Origin: Pseudomonas sp. B21-048
Lineage (GTDB): Bacteria > Pseudomonadota > Gammaproteobacteria > Pseudomonadales > Pseudomonadaceae
Direction: 5' to 3'
Assembly: GCF_024748615.1 (NCBI RefSeq)
Contig: NZ_CP087168.1
Coordinates: 2,480,001 to 2,544,000, forward strand
Length of the DNA: 64,000 nucleotides
Below are positions 18,829-26,601 of the stretch, in pieces (positions within the stretch are counted from its first letter, which is position 1; each line of letters begins with the position of its first letter). The translations under genes and the position numbers were made by a program. Below the pieces are notes generated by a model. The model was not told where the DNA came from and searched no databases. It was given only the letters and a program-made list of their open reading frames with translations.

Positions 18829-21213
18829 ATGACATCCTTAAGCACTCCTCATCAGGACAAGGCGACGTTTCTTGAGCGCCTGATTTTCAACAACCGACCG
18901 GCAGTCATCGTCATCTGCCTGTTGGTCAGTGTTTTCCTGTTCTGGCAGGCAACATTGATCCGGCCGTCGACCAGTTTCGAAAAAATGATCCCGCTCGAGC
19001 ATCCGTTCATTGAAAAAATGATGGAGCACCGCAACGATTTGGCGAACCTGGGCAACACGGTGCGGATTTCCGTGGAAGCCACTGACGGCGACATCTTCTC
19101 CAAGGAATACATGGAGACCCTGCGTCAGATCAATGACGAGGTGTTCTACATCTCCGGCGTCGACCGTTCCGGCCTCAAGTCGCTGTGGAGCCCGAGCGTG
19201 CGCTGGACTGAAGTGACGGAGGAGGGCTTCGCCGGGGGTGAAGTGATTCCCCAGAGCTATAACGGCTCCCAGCAAAGCCTCGACCTGCTGCGCAACAACG
19301 TGCTCAAGTCCGGGCAAATCGGGCGGCTGGTGGCCAACGACTTCAAGTCGAGCATCGTCGACATCCCGCTGCTGGAGTCCTACCCGGACCCGCAGGATCA
19401 GGGCAAGTTGCTGGCGCTGGACTACCGCCAGTTTTCTCACGAACTCGAAGACAAGATCCGCAACAAGTTCGAAGCCCAGAACCCCAACGTGAAGATCCAC
19501 ATTGTCGGGTTCGCCAAGAAAGTCGGCGACCTGATTGATGGCCTGGTCATGGTGGTGATGTTCTTCGGCGTCGCCTTCGTCATCACCCTGATCCTGCTGT
19601 ACTGGTTCACTAACTGCATGCGCAGTACCGTGGCGGTGTTGAGCACGACGCTGGTGGCGGTGGTCTGGCAGTTGGGCCTGATGCATTTCTTCGGCTTCGG
19701 GCTTGATCCGTATTCGATGCTGGTGCCGTTTCTGATCTTCGCCATCGGGATTTCCCACGGCGTGCAGAAAATCAACGGTATCGCCTTGCAGTCCAGCGAG
19801 GCGGAGAACGCGCTGACCGCGGCACGCCGCACTTTCCGTCAGCTGTTTCTGCCAGGGATGATCGCGATCCTCGCGGATGCAGTGGGCTTTATCACGCTGT
19901 TGATCATCGACATTGGCGTGATTCGTGAACTGGCCATCGGCGCGTCCATCGGCGTGGCGGTGATCGTGTTCACCAACCTGATCCTGCTGCCGGTGGCGAT
20001 TTCCTACGTCGGTATCAGCAAACGCGCCGTCGAACGCAGCAAGAAAGACGCGCACCGCGAACATCCGTTCTGGCGCCTGCTGTCGAATTTTGCCAGCCCC
20101 AAAGTCGCCCCGATTTCCATTGCCCTGGCCCTGATCGCTTTCGGTGGCGGTCTCTGGTACAGCCAGAACCTGAAAATCGGCGACCTCGACCAAGGCGCGC
20201 CGGAACTGCGTCCGGACTCGCGTTACAACAAGGACAACAGCTTCATCATCAACAACTACTCCACCAGTTCCGACGTGCTGGTGGTGATGGTCAAGACCAA
20301 GTCCGAAGGTTGCTCGCGCTACGAAGCCATGGCACCGATCGACGAGCTGATGTGGAAAATGCAGAACACCGAGGGCGTGCAGTCGGCGATCTCGCTGGTG
20401 ACCGTGTCCAAGCAGATGATCAAGGGCATGAACGAGGGCAACTTGAAATGGGAAACCCTGTCGCGCAACCCGGACGTGCTGAACAACTCCATTGCCCGTG
20501 CCGATGGCCTGTACAACAACAATTGCTCCCTGGCGCCGGTGCTGGTGTTCCTCAACGACCACAAGGCCGAAACCCTGGACCGCGCCGTGCATGCGGTGCA
20601 GGACTTCGCCAAAGAGAACAACAAGGAAGGCCTGGAATTCATCCTCGCCGCCGGTAATGCCGGGATCGAAGCGGCCACCAACGAGGTGATCAAACGCTCC
20701 GAACTGACCATTTTGGTGTTGGTATACATCTGCGTCGCGACCATGTGCATGATCACCTTCCGATCCTGGGCGGCGACCTTGTGCATCGTGCTGCCGCTGG
20801 TGCTGACCTCGGTGCTCGGCAACGCGCTGATGGCGTTCATGGGCATCGGCGTGAAAGTGGCGACTTTGCCGGTGGTGGCGCTCGGGGTGGGGATTGGCGT
20901 GGACTATGGGATCTACATCTACAGCCGACTGGAAAGCTTCTTGCGTGCCGGCCTGCCGCTGCAAGAGGCGTACTATCAGACGCTGAAGTCCACCGGTAAA
21001 GCCGTGCTGTTCACCGGTCTGTGCCTGGCGATCGGCGTGTGTACCTGGATCTTCTCGGCGATCAAGTTCCAGGCCGACATGGGCCTGATGCTGACCTTCA
21101 TGCTGCTCTGGAACATGTTCGGCGCGTTGTGGCTGCTTCCAGCGTTGGCGCGGTTCCTGATCAAGCCGGAGAAACTGGCGGGGCAGAAGGGCAATTCGCT
21201 GTTCGCTCACTAA
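18829..21213 (+). CDS. RND/MMPL-family transporter (Patched-like)
   Basis: This 794-residue inner-membrane protein has the two-fold RND layout: one N-terminal membrane helix (about 26-45), a large periplasmic loop, five further helices (about 235-395), a second single helix near 430, a second periplasmic loop and five more helices to about 780. ISHGVQKINGIALQ and VGIGVDYGIYIYSR mark the two halves' proton-relay helices. The shorter loops and the absence of AcrB-type motifs place it in the MMPL/HAE2/SSD branch, which often moves lipids or hydrophobic compounds. It is translated just after the YCF48 gene and ended by the terminator at 21228-21259. The substrate is unknown. Confidence 0.85.
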   Translation: MTSLSTPHQDKATFLERLIFNNRPAVIVICLLVSVFLFWQATLIRPSTSFEKMIPLEHPFIEKMMEHRNDLANLGNTVRISVEATDGDIFSKEYMETLRQINDEVFYISGVDRSGLKSLWSPSVRWTEVTEEGFAGGEVIPQSYNGSQQSLDLLRNNVLKSGQIGRLVANDFKSSIVDIPLLESYPDPQDQGKLLALDYRQFSHELEDKIRNKFEAQNPNVKIHIVGFAKKVGDLIDGLVMVVMFFGVAFVITLILLYWFTNCMRSTVAVLSTTLVAVVWQLGLMHFFGFGLDPYSMLVPFLIFAIGISHGVQKINGIALQSSEAENALTAARRTFRQLFLPGMIAILADAVGFITLLIIDIGVIRELAIGASIGVAVIVFTNLILLPVAISYVGISKRAVERSKKDAHREHPFWRLLSNFASPKVAPISIALALIAFGGGLWYSQNLKIGDLDQGAPELRPDSRYNKDNSFIINNYSTSSDVLVVMVKTKSEGCSRYEAMAPIDELMWKMQNTEGVQSAISLVTVSKQMIKGMNEGNLKWETLSRNPDVLNNSIARADGLYNNNCSLAPVLVFLNDHKAETLDRAVHAVQDFAKENNKEGLEFILAAGNAGIEAATNEVIKRSELTILVLVYICVATMCMITFRSWAATLCIVLPLVLTSVLGNALMAFMGIGVKVATLPVVALGVGIGVDYGIYIYSRLESFLRAGLPLQEAYYQTLKSTGKAVLFTGLCLAIGVCTWIFSAIKFQADMGLMLTFMLLWNMFGALWLLPALARFLIKPEKLAGQKGNSLFAH

Positions 21214-21227
21214 CCGGTCGCTGAAGC

Positions 21228-21259
21228 AAAAAAGCCGCAATCTTGGTTGCGGCTTTTTT
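21228..21259 (+). terminator. Intrinsic terminator after the RND transporter gene
   Basis: AAAAAAGCCGCAA, a TCTTGG-region loop and TTGCGGCTTTTTT form a perfect stem with a T-run on the plus strand. It is placed 15 bp after the stop codon at 21213. Confidence 0.92.
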
Positions 21260-21268
21260 ATTCGTGAT

Positions 21269-21357
21269 GAAGATCAAAAGATCGCAGGCTTCGGCAGCTC
21301 CTACAGGGACCGCGTGCACTGTTGGGTGTACTCGATCGCTGCGATCTTTTGACTTTG
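21269..21357. repeat. Paired dispersed repeat (ATCAAAAGATCGCAG type)
   Basis: AAGATCAAAAGATCGCAGGC on the left and its inverted counterpart CGCTGCGATCTTTTGAC on the right flank TTCGGCAGCTCCTACAGGG and a spacer. Single copies of the same unit occur near 17120 and 62905. This is a REP-like pair lying between the RND transporter gene and the convergent regulator gene. Confidence 0.7.
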
Positions 21358-21359
21358 CT

Positions 21360-22079
21360 CTAGGACAAATCAGTACCCAGCACCACATTCAGCGCACTGC
21401 GCGCATCATCCAGCTGCACCAGCGTCGCATGCCGCGCGCCCAGCGCATCACGATTTTCGATAGCGGTCAGGATCGCCTTGTGCCGTGGCATCGCCAATTC
21501 ATGCAGATTCGGTCGTTGGTTGGAATGCTTCAAGGCTTCGGCAATCGCCACCGACAGCATGTTGCACAGGTTTGCCAGCAAGTCGTTATGCGTCGCGTCG
21601 GCGATGCGGCTGTGGAAATCCAGGTCCGGTTGCAACAAGGCTTCAGGCGTCGGTGCCGCTTCCATGCGCTGATAGGCTTCACCGATGGAGGCGATGTCTT
21701 CATCCGTTGCGAATTGCGCGGCCAATGCGGCGGCGGCGGGTTCGATGATGCTGCGCACGCTGGTCAGTAGATCAAAGAATTCATTTTGCGGGCTGCTTTG
21801 CATCAGCCAATGCAGCACGTCCGGGTCGAGCATGTGCCATTCCTTGCGCTGCTTGACCACCGTGCCGACCCGCGGACGGGAATACACCAGGCCCTTGGCG
21901 ACCAATACGCGAGTGGCTTCGCGCAGCACCGGCCGGCTGACCGCGTATTCCTCGCACAGCAGGGCTTCGGCGGGCAGTTTGTCGTCCGGTTTGAACCGTC
22001 CCGAGACGATCTGCATGCCCAGTTCCTGGACGATGCGCGAATGCATGCTTTTGCGGTCGGAGGGTTTGCGGTAATCCAT
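21360..22079 (-). CDS. FadR/GntR-family regulator of the aldonate cluster
   Basis: The 239-residue protein has a GntR winged helix (SRIVQELGMQIVSGRFKPDDKLP...LCEEYAVSRPVLREATRVLVAKGLV) and an all-helical C-terminal FCD effector domain with the metal ligands DLDFHSRI, a following His and LHELAMPRHKAI. FCD regulators of this type usually sense sugar acids and derepress their catabolic genes. It lies 200 bp downstream of the dehydratase gene on the same strand and is probably cotranscribed with it. The frame is open up to 22169, but the start MDYRKPSDRK at 22079 excludes the antisense-like stretch. The repeated 13-bp sites at 24032 and 24107 are its likely operators (inference). Confidence 0.88.
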   Translation of the reverse strand: MDYRKPSDRKSMHSRIVQELGMQIVSGRFKPDDKLPAEALLCEEYAVSRPVLREATRVLVAKGLVYSRPRVGTVVKQRKEWHMLDPDVLHWLMQSSPQNEFFDLLTSVRSIIEPAAAALAAQFATDEDIASIGEAYQRMEAAPTPEALLQPDLDFHSRIADATHNDLLANLCNMLSVAIAEALKHSNQRPNLHELAMPRHKAILTAIENRDALGARHATLVQLDDARSALNVVLGTDLS

Positions 22080-22157
22080 GGGGAACGGCGCGATCCTGTG
22101 CGATGGGGTGCCGCGCATGATAGCAGGCGCGAGCGGTGGGCGATCCAGCCCTTTGAT

Positions 22158-22269
22158 GATCGTTCCCACGCTCTGTGTGGGAATGCCTCAAGGGACGCTC
22201 CGCGTCCCCGCGCGGGAAGTGACGCGGAGCGTCACGGGCTGCATTCCCACGCAGAGCGTGGGAACGATC
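22158..22269. repeat. ~110-bp palindromic intergenic repeat (copy 2)
   Basis: GATCGTTCCCACGCTCTG...GAGCGTGGGAACGATC are inverted outer arms with the same inner stems as the copy at 2964-3076. It lies between the dehydratase and its downstream regulator gene. Confidence 0.85.
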
Positions 22270-22279
22270 GGTAGGGGGG

Positions 22280-24016
22280 TTAGTGAGAGTGGCGGGGAAC
22301 TTCAGAGCCACGGCAACCAACCAGGAAATCAAAGTCGCAACCCTGATCCGCCTGCAGCACATGGTCGATATACAACTGACGATAACCGCCCACGATCAAT
22401 TGCTGTGGCGGCTGCAGATCGGCCATGCGCGCCGCCAGCTCCGCATCCGGAATGTCCAGGTGCAAACGCCCGTTGGCGCAATCAAGTTCGATCCAGTCGC
22501 CTTCCTTCACTGTCGCCAAAGGCCCACCAGCCGCCGCTTCCGGTGCCACATGCAAAACCACCGTGCCATATGCCGTGCCGCTCATGCGTGCGTCGGAAAT
22601 CCGCACCATGTCGGTCACGCCCTGGGCCAGCAGCTTGGCTGGCAACCCCATGTTGCCGACTTCGGCCATGCCCGGATAACCCTTCGGCCCGCAGTTTTTC
22701 ATCACCAGAATTGAATGGGCGTCCACGTCCAGTTCCGGATCGTTGATCCGCGCCTTGTACATGTCGAAGTTTTCGAACACCACCGCACGCCCACGGTGTT
22801 GCATCAATTCGGCACTCGCGGCGGAAGGTTTGAGCACCGCACCCAGCGGGGCCAGGTTACCGCGCAACACACAGATGCCGCCGTCGGCGCGGATCGGGTT
22901 GTCGAGGGTGCGGATCACTTCGTCCTGGCCGTAGATCGGCGCGTCCTTGGTGTTTTCGCCGATGGTTTTGCCATTGACGGTGAGGGCATTCGGGTTCGGA
23001 ATCAGGTTGGCTTCGCCGAGGCGACGCAGCACTGCGGGCAAGCCGCCGGCGTAGTAGAACTCTTCCATCAGGAAGCGCCCGGAGGGTTGCAGGTCGACGA
23101 TGGTCGGCATGCCGCGACCGATGCGGGTCCAGTCATCCAGGTCCAGTTCGACACCGATGCGCCCGGCGATGGCTTTCAAGTGGATCACCGCGTTGGTCGA
23201 ACCGCCGATGGCGGCGTTCACCCGAATGGCGTTTTCGAAGGCTTCCTTGGTCAGGATCTTCGACAGTTTCAAATCTTCACGCACCATCTCCACTGCGCGC
23301 ATGCCGGACATGTGAGCCAGCACATAACGGCGCGCATCGACCGCCGGGATCGCCGCGTTGTGGGGCAGGGAAGTGCCGAGCGCTTCGGCCATGCAGGCCA
23401 TGGTCGAGGCGGTGCCCATGGTGTTGCAGGTACCGGCCGAGCGCGACATGCCGCCCTCGGCCGCGAGGAAATCATCGAGGGTGATGGTACCGGCCTTGAC
23501 CTGTTCGCTGAGCTGCCAGACCACCGTGCCCGAGCCGATGTCCTGGCCCTTGTGCTTGCCGTTGAGCATCGGCCCGCCGGTGACGACGATGGTCGGCACG
23601 TCGCAACTGGCTGCACCCATCAGCAATGCCGGGGTGGTTTTGTCGCAGCCGGTGAGCAGCACCACGCCATCGATCGGGTTACCGCGAATCGCTTCCTCGA
23701 CGTCCATGCTCGCCAGGTTGCGGGTGAGCATGGCGGTGGGGCGCAGGTTCGATTCGCCGTTGGAGAACACCGGGAATTCCACTGGAAACCCGCCGGCTTC
23801 GATCACCCCACGCTTGACGTGCTCGGCGATCTGCCGGAAATGCGCGTTGCACGGGGTCAGTTCCGACCAGGTGTTGCAGATGCCGATGATCGGCTTGCCG
23901 TGGAACTGATGGTCGGCGATGCCCTGATTCTTCATCCAGCTGCGGTACATGAAGCCGTTCTTGTCGGCGGTGCCAAACCATTGGGCGGAGCGCAGGGTGG
24001 GTTTCTTATCAGACAT
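22280..24016 (-). CDS. IlvD/Edd-family aldonate dehydratase (L-arabonate/D-xylonate type)
   Basis: The enzyme should dehydrate a pentonate (or related aldonate) to its 2-keto-3-deoxy acid using an Fe-S cluster and Mg2+. The 578-residue product shows ICNTWSELTPCN, LLTGCDKTTPALLMGAASCD, AGTCNTMGTAS and SDARMSGTAYGTVVLHV, the Cys and Mg-ligand blocks of the IlvD/Edd family. Full-length similarity recalled by eye is closest to L-arabinonate dehydratases rather than biosynthetic IlvD or phosphogluconate Edd. It is divergent from the MFS/AraD1/aldehyde dehydrogenase genes, which supply uptake and the next two steps. Substrate preference among arabonate, xylonate and others cannot be fixed from sequence. 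Confidence 0.88.
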   Translation of the reverse strand: MSDKKPTLRSAQWFGTADKNGFMYRSWMKNQGIADHQFHGKPIIGICNTWSELTPCNAHFRQIAEHVKRGVIEAGGFPVEFPVFSNGESNLRPTAMLTRNLASMDVEEAIRGNPIDGVVLLTGCDKTTPALLMGAASCDVPTIVVTGGPMLNGKHKGQDIGSGTVVWQLSEQVKAGTITLDDFLAAEGGMSRSAGTCNTMGTASTMACMAEALGTSLPHNAAIPAVDARRYVLAHMSGMRAVEMVREDLKLSKILTKEAFENAIRVNAAIGGSTNAVIHLKAIAGRIGVELDLDDWTRIGRGMPTIVDLQPSGRFLMEEFYYAGGLPAVLRRLGEANLIPNPNALTVNGKTIGENTKDAPIYGQDEVIRTLDNPIRADGGICVLRGNLAPLGAVLKPSAASAELMQHRGRAVVFENFDMYKARINDPELDVDAHSILVMKNCGPKGYPGMAEVGNMGLPAKLLAQGVTDMVRISDARMSGTAYGTVVLHVAPEAAAGGPLATVKEGDWIELDCANGRLHLDIPDAELAARMADLQPPQQLIVGGYRQLYIDHVLQADQGCDFDFLVGCRGSEVPRHSH

Positions 24017-24031
24017 ATGATCGGTTCTCTT

Positions 24032-24044
24032 ATTGTATGACTAT
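24032..24044. promoter_or_regulatory. Candidate operator 1 of the aldonate cluster
   Basis: ATTGTATGACTAT matches 11 of 13 bases of the palindrome at 24107-24119. It lies 16-28 bp upstream of the dehydratase ATG (minus strand) and overlaps a TATAGT that could be its -10 element. The FadR-type protein at 21360-22079 is the likely binder. Confidence 0.55.
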
Positions 24045-24106
24045 ATTGTTCGAGCTACGGCGTAACATAAGCGCAATTTCGGCTGCTTGGAAGTGTTGTT
24101 GGCTAA

Positions 24107-24119
24107 ATAGTATTACTAT
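24107..24119. promoter_or_regulatory. Candidate operator 2 of the aldonate cluster
   Basis: ATAGTATTACTAT is a perfect palindrome around a central T. It sits between a possible -35 (TTGTTG, 24097) and -10 (TATAGT, 24119) of the MFS gene and 75 bp from operator 1, close to seven helical turns. Confidence 0.6.
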
Positions 24120-24185
24120 ATAGTCGTTTTCAACGGTGGGATGGCCCTGGCGATTTTCTGCGAGAGGCGTCCCCCGAGGTTCTAT

Positions 24186-24196
24186 AACAACAACAA
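24186..24196 (+). promoter_or_regulatory. Probable Crc/Hfq catabolite-repression site before the MFS gene
   Basis: AACAACAACAA directly precedes the ribosome-binding sequence CGGAGA and the ATG at 24212. AAnAAnAA sites in this position are the established targets of Hfq-Crc in Pseudomonas. It would repress uptake of the aldonate when better carbon sources are present. Confidence 0.65.
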
Positions 24197-24211
24197 TCGG
24201 AGACCGAACTC

Positions 24212-25534
24212 ATGAGCCAGGAACTGCGGCTTATTCGTCGCATCACGCTGAAACTGATTCCCTTCCTGATCCTGCTGTATCTGATCGCCTATGTGGATCG
24301 CTCCGCGGTCGGTTTCGCCAAGCTGCACATGGGCGCCGACATTGGCCTGGGGGACGCGGCTTACGGCCTGGGGGCCGGGCTGTTCTTCATTGGCTACTTC
24401 CTGCTGGAAATCCCCAGCAACCTGATGCTCGACCGCTTCGGCGCCCGACGCTGGTTCGCGCGGATCATGGTCACCTGGGGCGCCATCACCATCGGCATGG
24501 CGTTCGTCCAGGGACCGAACAGCTTTTATGTAATGCGTTTTCTGCTCGGAGCGGCCGAAGCCGGGTTCTTCCCGGGCGTTCTGTACTACATCACCCAATG
24601 GTTCCCGATCCGCCATCGCGGCAAGATCCTCGGGCTGTTCATCCTTTCCCAACCCATCGCGATGATGATCACCGGCCCGGTGTCCGGCGGCTTGCTGGGC
24701 ATGGATGGCATTCTTGGGCTGCACGGTTGGCAGTGGCTGTTCATCGTCATCGGTACTCCAGCGATCCTGCTGACCTGGCCAGTGCTGCGTTACTTGCCGG
24801 ACGGCCCGCAACAGGTGAAATGGATGGACCAGTCTGAGAAAGACTGGCTGACCGGCGAGCTGAAAAAGGACCTGGAAGAATACGGCCAGACCCGCCACGG
24901 CAATCCGCTTCATGCACTGAAGGACAAACGCGTGTTGCTGCTGGCGCTGTTCTATCTGCCGGTGACGTTGAGCATCTACGGTCTCGGTTTGTGGTTGCCG
25001 ACGTTGATCAAGCAGTTCGGTGGCACTGATCTGATGACCGGTTTCGTGTCGTCGGTGCCGTACATCTTCGGGATCATCGGTTTGCTGATTGTTCCGCGCA
25101 GTTCCGACCGCTTGAATGATCGCTACGGTCATCTGGCGGTGCTGTATGTGTTGGGCGCCATCGGTCTGTTCCTCAGCGCCTGGCTGACGGTGCCGGTGCT
25201 GCAATTGGCAGCGCTGTGCCTGGTGGCGTTCGCGCTGTTTTCCTGCACCGCAGTGTTCTGGACCTTGCCGGGTCGCTTCTTCGCCGGCGCCAGTGCGGCG
25301 GCGGGGATCGCGTTGATCAACTCGGTGGGCAACCTCGGCGGCTACATCGGTCCGTTCGTGATTGGTGCGTTGAAGGAATACACCGGCAATCTGGCGTCGG
25401 GGTTGTACTTCCTGTCTTGCGTGATGGTGTTCGGCCTGGTGCTGACGGGTGTGGTTTATCGGCTGCTGGAGCGTAAACACGTACTGCCGGCCGATGAATT
25501 TGCAGCCAGTGCGCGTGGGGCTACCCGTACCTGA
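24212..25534 (+). CDS. MFS transporter, anion:cation symporter type (aldonate uptake)
   Basis: This 440-residue inner-membrane protein has 12 predicted membrane segments and the ACS-family look. It has AYVDRSAVGFAKLHM in helix 1, EIPSNLMLDRFGARRW (MFS motif A) between helices 2 and 3, and LGAAEAGFFPGVLYY in helix 4. Members import organic and sugar acids with protons. GGAGA lies before the ATG at 24212. It heads the plus-strand operon MFS-AraD1-aldehyde dehydrogenase and is divergent from the dehydratase, so a pentonate is the probable cargo. The upstream region carries a palindromic operator candidate and a Crc/Hfq-like site. Confidence 0.86.
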   Translation: MSQELRLIRRITLKLIPFLILLYLIAYVDRSAVGFAKLHMGADIGLGDAAYGLGAGLFFIGYFLLEIPSNLMLDRFGARRWFARIMVTWGAITIGMAFVQGPNSFYVMRFLLGAAEAGFFPGVLYYITQWFPIRHRGKILGLFILSQPIAMMITGPVSGGLLGMDGILGLHGWQWLFIVIGTPAILLTWPVLRYLPDGPQQVKWMDQSEKDWLTGELKKDLEEYGQTRHGNPLHALKDKRVLLLALFYLPVTLSIYGLGLWLPTLIKQFGGTDLMTGFVSSVPYIFGIIGLLIVPRSSDRLNDRYGHLAVLYVLGAIGLFLSAWLTVPVLQLAALCLVAFALFSCTAVFWTLPGRFFAGASAAAGIALINSVGNLGGYIGPFVIGALKEYTGNLASGLYFLSCVMVFGLVLTGVVYRLLERKHVLPADEFAASARGATRT

Positions 25535-25598
25535 GGTCAACACGATTCAAATGTGGGAGCGGCGGTGTTTTGAAGTTTTGCGTTAACAGGAGAAAATC

Positions 25599-26591
25599 AT
25601 GCGTTTAGTTCAGTTCGAATTGAGTAACGGCGAGCGTCGTGTCGGCGTGGTCGAGGATGGCCGGGTGCGCGAAGTGCGGGATGCGCGCTCGGTGCGGGAT
25701 CTGGCGCTGGCGGCGATCGAGGCGGGCGTCGGTCTTGAGCACCAGGTTCAAACCTTGGGGTTGGGCATCAGCCATGACTATTCAGCGCTGCTGGCCAATC
25801 TGCAAATCCTGCCGCCGCTGGATCACCCGGACCCGGCGCACATGCTGGTCAGCGGCACCGGCCTGACCCATCTGGGCAGCGCGTCGGCCCGGGACAAAAT
25901 GCATCAGCAGGCCGGTGACGAAACTGCCATGACCGACACCCTGCGCATCTTCAAGTGGGGCGTGGAGGGCGGTAAACCCACTGCCGGCCAGGCTGGCGTG
26001 CAACCGGAGTGGTTCTACAAGGGCGACGGCAGCATCGTTGTGCGACCGGGCAAACCGTTCCCGCTGCCGCCGTTTGCTGAAGATGCCGGGGAGGAGCCTG
26101 AACTCAGCGGTCTCTATGTGATCGGCCACGATGGCAAACCGTATCGCCTCGGTTTCGCGGTGGGCAACGAGTTCTCCGATCACGTGATGGAGCGCAAGAA
26201 TTACCTTTACCTGGCCCATTCGAAATTGCGCAGTTGCAGCTATGGCCCGGAGCTTCGGGTCGGCGAATTGCCCCTGCATCTGGCCGGCACCAGCCGCATC
26301 CTGCGCGAGGGTGAAGTGCTGTGGCAGAACGAGTTCCTCAGTGGCGAAGCGAACATGTGCCACAGTCTGGAAAACCTCGAGTATCACCATTTCAAATACA
26401 GCCAGTTCCTGCGCCCCGGCGATGTGCACATTCATTTCTTCGGCACCGCGACCCTGTCTTTCGCTGACGGCATCCGCACCCAACCGGGTGATGTGTTCGA
26501 GATCAGTCAGGCCGAGTTCGGCGCGCCCTTGATCAACGGCATTGAGCCCGTTGAAGCGGCGTTTGAACCCGGCACCATCGGCACACTTTAA
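25599..26591 (+). CDS. AraD1-type FAH-family 2-keto-3-deoxypentonate dehydratase
   Basis: The 330-residue protein belongs to the fumarylacetoacetate-hydrolase superfamily branch AraD1/GguC, which converts 2-keto-3-deoxypentonate to 2,5-dioxovalerate (alpha-ketoglutaric semialdehyde). Marks are SGTGLTHLGSA, GVQPEWFYKGDG, the metal-ligand region GEEPELSGLYVIG, NEFSDHVMERKNYLYLAHSKLR and FFGTATLSFADGI. An AGGAG precedes ATG 25599. It is placed between the transporter and the aldehyde dehydrogenase that consumes its product, so the pathway order supports the call strongly. The stretch 25545-25570 resembles a partial REP. Confidence 0.9.
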   Translation: MRLVQFELSNGERRVGVVEDGRVREVRDARSVRDLALAAIEAGVGLEHQVQTLGLGISHDYSALLANLQILPPLDHPDPAHMLVSGTGLTHLGSASARDKMHQQAGDETAMTDTLRIFKWGVEGGKPTAGQAGVQPEWFYKGDGSIVVRPGKPFPLPPFAEDAGEEPELSGLYVIGHDGKPYRLGFAVGNEFSDHVMERKNYLYLAHSKLRSCSYGPELRVGELPLHLAGTSRILREGEVLWQNEFLSGEANMCHSLENLEYHHFKYSQFLRPGDVHIHFFGTATLSFADGIRTQPGDVFEISQAEFGAPLINGIEPVEAAFEPGTIGTL

Positions 26592-26601
26592 GGAGACACC
26601 C

